Shown here piece by piece: positions 60,070 through 64,000 of a stretch of 64,000 nt of DNA (position 1 is its first letter; each line of letters begins with the position of its first letter). The DNA comes from Sphingomonas sp. G-3-2-10 (GTDB lineage: Bacteria; Pseudomonadota; Alphaproteobacteria; Sphingomonadales; Sphingomonadaceae): contig NZ_JABBFY010000003.1 in the NCBI RefSeq assembly GCF_012927115.1, forward strand, positions 62,001 to 126,000, given 5' to 3'. The position numbers and the translations under genes are program-made. Below the pieces are notes generated by a model. It made no database searches. It was not told the DNA's origin and saw nothing but the letters and a program-made list of their open reading frames with translations.

Positions 60070-60957
60070 TCAGTTGGTCTGGACTTCGATCGTGGTCATG
60101 TAGTTCGCGCGGCGCGGCGGCGGGCCCGAGGGCGCCGGACGCGGCGCGGCGCCCGCTGCCGGGGCAGCGCCCGGAGCACCGGCACCCGGGCCGCCCATGC
60201 CTTCGCCGCGGCCCCCCGGCTGCGTCACGTTGACCCAGTACATGCCGGCGTCCGGCAGGGTGAAGGTCACCTTGCCCTGCGCGTCGGTCTTGAGATCGAT
60301 CTGGTTCAGGTCGTGGCGATAACGGATACCGCCATTGATGATCGTCACGGTCAGGTTCGCGCCGGGCTTGCCGTCCAGCAGGAACTGGAAGGTGGCGGCT
60401 TCGCCGGCGACGACATCGTTCGGATGGGTGACCGGAACCAGTTCGATGCCCTTGCCGGCCGGCTTGAAGATCGTGTCGCTGGGCGCGCCTTGCGTCACAT
60501 AGATTTCGTTGCGGCCGATATTTTCCGAGGTGCGGACATTGGTCGCGCCCGCCGGGATCGCCTGCGCCAGATTGGCGGCGTTGGTGCCGCGTGGCAGCTG
60601 CTTGGTCTCGCCGTTCAGCTCGTACGAACCGAACACGCCTTCATTGACGATGGCGATGCGATAGGTGCCCTGCTGGGTCAGGTGGACGTCGAAGGTGGCA
60701 CGGAGCTGGCCGACCTTGTGGTTCTCGACCGTGCCTTCGGTGCCGTCGGGCTGGGTGACCTTGGGCATCGCCGCCAGCGGGCGGTGGTCGAAGAAGAACA
60801 GATCGTTCGACACCGCGGCGTCGACCGAGATCCAGTTATCCTCGCCCGAGACGATGGTGGACGACGGCAGCATCCACTGGCGGTGGGCCAGCGCCGCGGG
60901 AACGGCGAGGGTGGCGACCGCGGCGACGGCGATCAGCGAGTTGCGCATGTTGAACAT
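60070..60957 (-). CDS. DUF4198 exported protein
   Basis: A 295-residue protein. Signal peptide about 1-24 ending ALAHRQW. Then a DUF4198 pattern: ISVDAAVSNDLFFFDHRPL, and a later DGKPGANLTVTIINGGIRYRHD and TDAQGKVTFTLPDAGMYWV. A Gly/Ala/Pro-rich tail at about 245-285 precedes the C-terminus. The family is related to NikM-like metal-uptake proteins. It lies 13 bases after the DUF2271 gene and 29 before apbE. A role as partner in iron handling is inferred. Confidence 0.86.
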   Translation of the reverse strand: MFNMRNSLIAVAAVATLAVPAALAHRQWMLPSSTIVSGEDNWISVDAAVSNDLFFFDHRPLAAMPKVTQPDGTEGTVENHKVGQLRATFDVHLTQQGTYRIAIVNEGVFGSYELNGETKQLPRGTNAANLAQAIPAGATNVRTSENIGRNEIYVTQGAPSDTIFKPAGKGIELVPVTHPNDVVAGEAATFQFLLDGKPGANLTVTIINGGIRYRHDLNQIDLKTDAQGKVTFTLPDAGMYWVNVTQPGGRGEGMGGPGAGAPGAAPAAGAAPRPAPSGPPPRRANYMTTIEVQTN

Positions 60958-60970
60958 AGAGGTCTGACCT

Positions 60971-61504
60971 TTAGCGCTTGAGGGTGAGCGAAACGGCGCC
61001 GAGTTCCTTCGAACCGCTGCCCTTCACGGAGACGGCCTTCGAGCCGTCCCAGACGAATTCGAGGCGAACCTTTTCGAGCCCGCCGACTTCGCGCGAAGCC
61101 TCGACGGTCACGAAATACTTGCCGGGCGACAGGTTGGGCAGCGCGCTGCGCCCGCCGGCGAAGCTGAGCTTGTGCGTGCCCGGCGCCTTGGTCGCGCTCG
61201 AGATGCCGTCGGCCGGGAACTTCATCGTGCGGCCCGACGCGCGCCACCAGGTGCGGATGTCGGTCAGCCACTTGGTGCCCTTGTTGCCTTCCTTCGCATC
61301 CTGATCGTACCAGACGGCGAGCGTCCTGGTCGGGCCGCCTTCCTTCTGGATCCACACCGCGACATAGGGCCGGTGATACTCGGCGACCTTGAGCTGCGGG
61401 ATGGTGACGCTCAGGTCGAGCGTCTGGGCCGCGGCGGCGCCGGGAACCAGCGCGCCCGCGCCGATCGCGGCGGCGGTGGCGATGCCGGACAGACGATACT
61501 CCAT
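60971..61504 (-). CDS. DUF2271 protein with an ApbE flavinylation motif
   Basis: A 177-residue exported protein; signal peptide about 1-26 (PGAAAAQ). The DUF2271 domain has YHRPYVAVWIQKEGG and a Trp-rich WLTDIRTWWRASG. Residues 99-105 read DGISSAT, matching the Dxx(s/t)(g/s)A(t/s) consensus for FMN attachment, so Thr105 is the predicted FMN site. It is 13 bases from both neighbours in the PepSY-DUF2271-DUF4198-apbE operon. It is likely a periplasmic electron carrier fed by the PepSY protein. Confidence 0.88.
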   Translation of the reverse strand: MEYRLSGIATAAAIGAGALVPGAAAAQTLDLSVTIPQLKVAEYHRPYVAVWIQKEGGPTRTLAVWYDQDAKEGNKGTKWLTDIRTWWRASGRTMKFPADGISSATKAPGTHKLSFAGGRSALPNLSPGKYFVTVEASREVGGLEKVRLEFVWDGSKAVSVKGSGSKELGAVSLTLKR

Positions 61505-61517
61505 GATACGGTTCCTC

Positions 61518-62171
61518 CTAGTGGATGAAGAAGATGGCGAGCGCCGCCGGAATGGCGAGGCCGGCGATGACGAGCGGCCAGGTGCTCTTGCGGTGCTTCG
61601 AATGAAGCCACAGCAGCACGAGGCCGGTGAGCGTGAAGACCATGCAGGCCAGCACGAAGATATCGATGAACCACTTCCACACCGCGCCCGAATTGCGGCC
61701 CTTGTGAAGGTCGTTGAGGTACGAGACCCAGCCGCGGCTGGTATTCTCGGTGGTCACTTCGCCGGTGGCGCGATCGATCGAGATCCAGCTGTCGCCACCG
61801 GGCCGGGGCTTGCCGAGATAGATTTCATCGGCGGACCAGTCGGCCTCGCCCGAGGCGCGGGTCTTGAGATTGGTCTCGAGCCAGGTGCGGACTTCGGCGG
61901 GGAAGGGCTTTTTCGCATCCGGTGTGTCGTTCGGCGCGATCGCGGGCAGCAGGTTCTGCGGCAGCTGCGCCTTCGCTTCGGTGACGACCGGAGTCGCTTC
62001 GATCTCGGCGGCGTGATTGAGCGTGAAGCCGGTGATTGCGAACAGCAGCAGCCCGATCAGGCTGATCGCCGAGCTGACCCAGTGCCAGGTGTGAAGCTGC
62101 TTGAGCCAGAAGGCCTTGCGCCCGCGCTTCTTTGGGGCCGGCTTCGTTGCCGGTGGAGTCGGGGCATGCAT
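61518..62171 (-). CDS. PepSY-associated transmembrane protein
   Basis: A 217-residue inner-membrane protein with a Pro/Lys-rich N-terminus, a first helix near 30-52 with LHTWHW and ITGFTLNHAAE, a periplasmic PepSY-like region, then helices near 165-190 and 195-215. His residues in the first helix and after it (HTWHW, NDLHKG) could bind haem or metal. It starts the minus-strand operon. Electron transfer across the membrane to the DUF2271 flavoprotein is the inferred role. Confidence 0.85.
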   Translation of the reverse strand: MHAPTPPATKPAPKKRGRKAFWLKQLHTWHWVSSAISLIGLLLFAITGFTLNHAAEIEATPVVTEAKAQLPQNLLPAIAPNDTPDAKKPFPAEVRTWLETNLKTRASGEADWSADEIYLGKPRPGGDSWISIDRATGEVTTENTSRGWVSYLNDLHKGRNSGAVWKWFIDIFVLACMVFTLTGLVLLWLHSKHRKSTWPLVIAGLAIPAALAIFFIH

Positions 62172-62187
62172 CTGGCGGGTCGGGTCT

Positions 62188-62227
62188 CGAATGATTCGGT
62201 TGACCGCCAGTAACGCGAACGATTCGC
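62188..62227 (-). promoter_or_regulatory. Two palindromes before the PepSY operon, similar to the receptor promoters
   Basis: CGAATGATTCG at 62188-62198 and GCGAACGATTCGC at 62215-62227 lie 17 and 44 bases upstream of the PepSY ATG. Both match the GCGAA/TTCGC pattern before the two TonB receptors. Confidence 0.55.
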
Positions 62228-62302
62228 AATTGCAATTTTTTGGGGTGGGGAAATTGTAACGAAATGTACCGCGAGCGATCGGATTTCGCTGTGGTTTTCG
62301 AA

Positions 62303-62337
62303 CCGATCGCCGCTCCGGACTCCGAAGCGGCGATCGG
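62303..62337 (-). terminator. Hairpin after the glutamate dehydrogenase gene
   Basis: CCGATCGCCGCT and AGCGGCGATCGG form a perfect 12-bp stem with an 11-base loop, 12 bases past the stop. The following minus-strand bases are TTCGAAAACC, so no U-run. Confidence 0.65.
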
Positions 62338-62348
62338 TCGAAACGGGT

Positions 62349-64000
62349 TTATTCGCGGCCGAGCAGGACGCGGGCCTGACCCGCGATCTGCGCCAGCATC
62401 GCGGCGTTGGGCGTCGGCGCCTGACGCGCGCGGGCGATGAGGGCGGCGAACTGGCCGACACGGGCCTGGTTCTCCGCCAGCCATGCCTCGACCGCGGCCT
62501 GCGGATCCCTGTCCTTCACGCGGGACAGGAATTCGAGGCGGAGCTGCTGGAAATCGCGGGCGAGGCCGGCGATCAGCAGGCGTTCCCACGGATCGCCGGT
62601 CGTGATCCGCGCGGCGGTCGACTGTGCCCAGTCGAGGCCGAGCGCCTGACCGAGCTGCGTGAACGCGCGGGTGAGGACGGTTTCGTCGATCTTCCGCCGC
62701 TCGCCCAGATCGGCAAGGCCGATCGCGCCATCGAGCTCGAACAGACGAACGACCTTCGCCACCAGATCGCTCGGCGCGCCAGCGGCTTCGAGCCGGGCCG
62801 AGATGCGGCTGGACTGCGCCTTCACTTCGTCGAGCAGCAGCGCCTTGGTCTGCTTGTCGAGGCTGTCGATGCCGGGCTTGAGCCGGGCGATGACATCGGC
62901 CGGGCTGGCGCCGGGGCGGCAGACGCGGAGCAGATCGGCGATCTGGCCGCGCACCGCGACCGCGACTTCGTCGAGCAGCGCGATACGCGCGCCTTCGCTG
63001 ATCTTCGCGGTTTCGATCGCCTGCCAGATGGCGGGCAGGCCCAGCAGGCGTTCGGCGACGACGAACATCGCGGCGATGTCGCGCATCGAGGCGCCTTCTT
63101 CCTCACCCAGTTCGAACGGGTGGAGCACGCCCAACCGGTTCACCACGCGGTTGGCCAGCTTGGTCGCGACGATTTCCGGACGCAGGCGATGTTCGTCGAT
63201 CGCCTTGGCGAACGTCTTCTGCATCGCGGCGGGGAAGGCGGCGTGAAGATCGCTGACCAGCGCGGCGTCCTGGCCGAGATTGCCGTTCTCGATCGCGTCC
63301 TGCAGCGCGAGCTTGCAGCTGGCCAGCAGGATGGCGAGCTCGGGCCGGGTGAGGCCACGGCCTTCCTGCGCGCGGCGGAGCAGATCGTCGTTGGTGCCGA
63401 GGCCCTCGACCACGCGGTCCAGGCGGCCCGCGGCTTCGAGGATCTCGATCACGCGGACATAGCTGGGCAGCGAGACTGCGCCGTCATTCTCCATGAAGGA
63501 GAGCGCCAGCGTCTGGAGGCGGTTATCCTCCAGCACCAGATGCGCGACATCGTCGGTCATCGACGCGAGCAGCGTGTTGCGATCGTCGAATTCGAGACGG
63601 CCTTCGATCACTTCGCGGTTCAGCGCGATCTTGATGTTGACCTCGTTATCCGAGCAATCGACGCCGGCCGAATTGTCGATGAAGTCGGTGTTGATCCGCC
63701 CGCCATGCGAGGCAAAGGCGATGCGCGCAGCCTGGGTGACGCCCAGATTGGCGCCTTCGCCGATCACCCGCGCCCGGACTTCCTCGGCATTGACGCGCAG
63801 ACGGTCGTTGCCCGGATCGCGGGCGTCCAGATGGCTCTCCGCCGCCGCCTTGATATAGGTGCCGATGCCGCCGAACCACAGCAGATCGACCTGCGCCTTG
63901 AGGATCAGGTTGATCAGGCTGGTCGGGTCGATCTCGTCGATCGAAACACCCAGCATCTCCTGAACCTGCGGGGTGAGCTTGATGCTCTTCTCGGTGCGGG
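62349..64000 (-). CDS. NAD-specific glutamate dehydrogenase (large, about 1600-residue type), C-terminal part
   Basis: The frame runs to the end of the window and the start lies outside; about 550 C-terminal residues are visible. They match the large GDH family: LLWFGGIGTYIKAAAESH, RVNAEEVRARVIGEGANLGVTQAARI, DFIDNSAGVDCSDNEVNIKIAL and SLPSYVRVIEILEAAGRLDR, then a helical tail. The enzyme converts glutamate to 2-oxoglutarate with NAD. A strong hairpin follows the stop. Confidence 0.93.
   Translation of the reverse strand, partial: RTEKSIKLTPQVQEMLGVSIDEIDPTSLINLILKAQVDLLWFGGIGTYIKAAAESHLDARDPGNDRLRVNAEEVRARVIGEGANLGVTQAARIAFASHGGRINTDFIDNSAGVDCSDNEVNIKIALNREVIEGRLEFDDRNTLLASMTDDVAHLVLEDNRLQTLALSFMENDGAVSLPSYVRVIEILEAAGRLDRVVEGLGTNDDLLRRAQEGRGLTRPELAILLASCKLALQDAIENGNLGQDAALVSDLHAAFPAAMQKTFAKAIDEHRLRPEIVATKLANRVVNRLGVLHPFELGEEEGASMRDIAAMFVVAERLLGLPAIWQAIETAKISEGARIALLDEVAVAVRGQIADLLRVCRPGASPADVIARLKPGIDSLDKQTKALLLDEVKAQSSRISARLEAAGAPSDLVAKVVRLFELDGAIGLADLGERRKIDETVLTRAFTQLGQALGLDWAQSTAARITTGDPWERLLIAGLARDFQQLRLEFLSRVKDRDPQAAVEAWLAENQARVGQFAALIARARQAPTPNAAMLAQIAGQARVLLGRE

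Noticed and set aside
1..64000. CRISPR array or prophage
   Set aside because: No regularly spaced direct repeats and no capsid, tail, terminase or integrase genes were seen.

Overview
The window looks like a chromosomal segment of a sphingomonad (Sphingomonas-like Alphaproteobacteria). The DNA is GC-rich and densely packed, there are three TonB-dependent receptors, protocatechuate-type (LigAB) ring-cleavage genes are present, and housekeeping genes occur in alphaproteobacterial arrangements such as infA-maf-RNase E/G-yacG. I see no phage, plasmid, rRNA, transposase or CRISPR array. The genus is an inference from gene content.

1-14.6 kb is an aromatic-compound catabolic locus. It holds the end of an amidohydrolase, an MFS transporter, a LigB-type extradiol dioxygenase, an HpcH/HpaI aldolase, an HNH protein, a ThDP-dependent decarboxylase-like enzyme, a protein resembling 4,5-dihydroxyphthalate decarboxylase, an exported alpha/beta hydrolase, an amidohydrolase lipoprotein, a divergent ceramidase-like exported protein, a TonB receptor, and LigA plus LigB. 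A two-part palindrome lies between the divergent ceramidase-like gene and the receptor. A plausible scheme is outer-membrane uptake, periplasmic hydrolysis, inner-membrane import, decarboxylation and meta-cleavage; the substrate is unknown.

14.7-21.6 kb holds small exported proteins of mostly unknown function around a LytS/LytTR-type two-component pair. Two of them share a C-terminal domain. 21.6-33.6 kb is mainly housekeeping: tRNA-Phe, yacG, an RNase E/G family gene, maf, infA, a large VIT/DUF2135 exported protein, hppA (proton pyrophosphatase), thiL, nusB, an SDR, hisD and hisG.

33.7-39 kb carries a DUF2332 gene, an epoxide-hydrolase-like gene, a membrane protein, a tiny Cys-rich ORF, a pirin, a NUDIX enzyme, bolA and a J-domain protein. 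39-46.5 kb is a same-strand run of small enzymes: methyltransferase, DHFR-like, SRPBCC, four VOC-type proteins, two double-DUF1428 proteins, a GST and DUF4287, divergent from an HxlR-type regulator. A decayed GIY-YIG gene bracketed by inverted palindromes follows. 47.7-52.4 kb holds cobS and cobT, separated by two unrelated genes, and a ribbon-helix-helix protein.

52.4-62.2 kb looks like an iron-acquisition region. Two tandem siderophore-type TonB receptors, both starting with TTG and with similar promoters, are followed by a Sel1 protein and a PiuC-type hydroxylase. Converging on these is an operon of a PepSY transmembrane protein, a DUF2271 protein, a DUF4198 protein and ApbE. The DUF2271 protein carries an ApbE flavinylation motif. 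Similar GCGAA-type palindromes precede all three promoters. The window ends inside a large NAD-glutamate dehydrogenase gene.

Non-coding items include a dispersed repeat at about 4.05 and 34.76 kb, a family of CCTCCCC/GGGGAGG hairpins, and several terminators. All functional calls come from reading sequence motifs; no database search was run.
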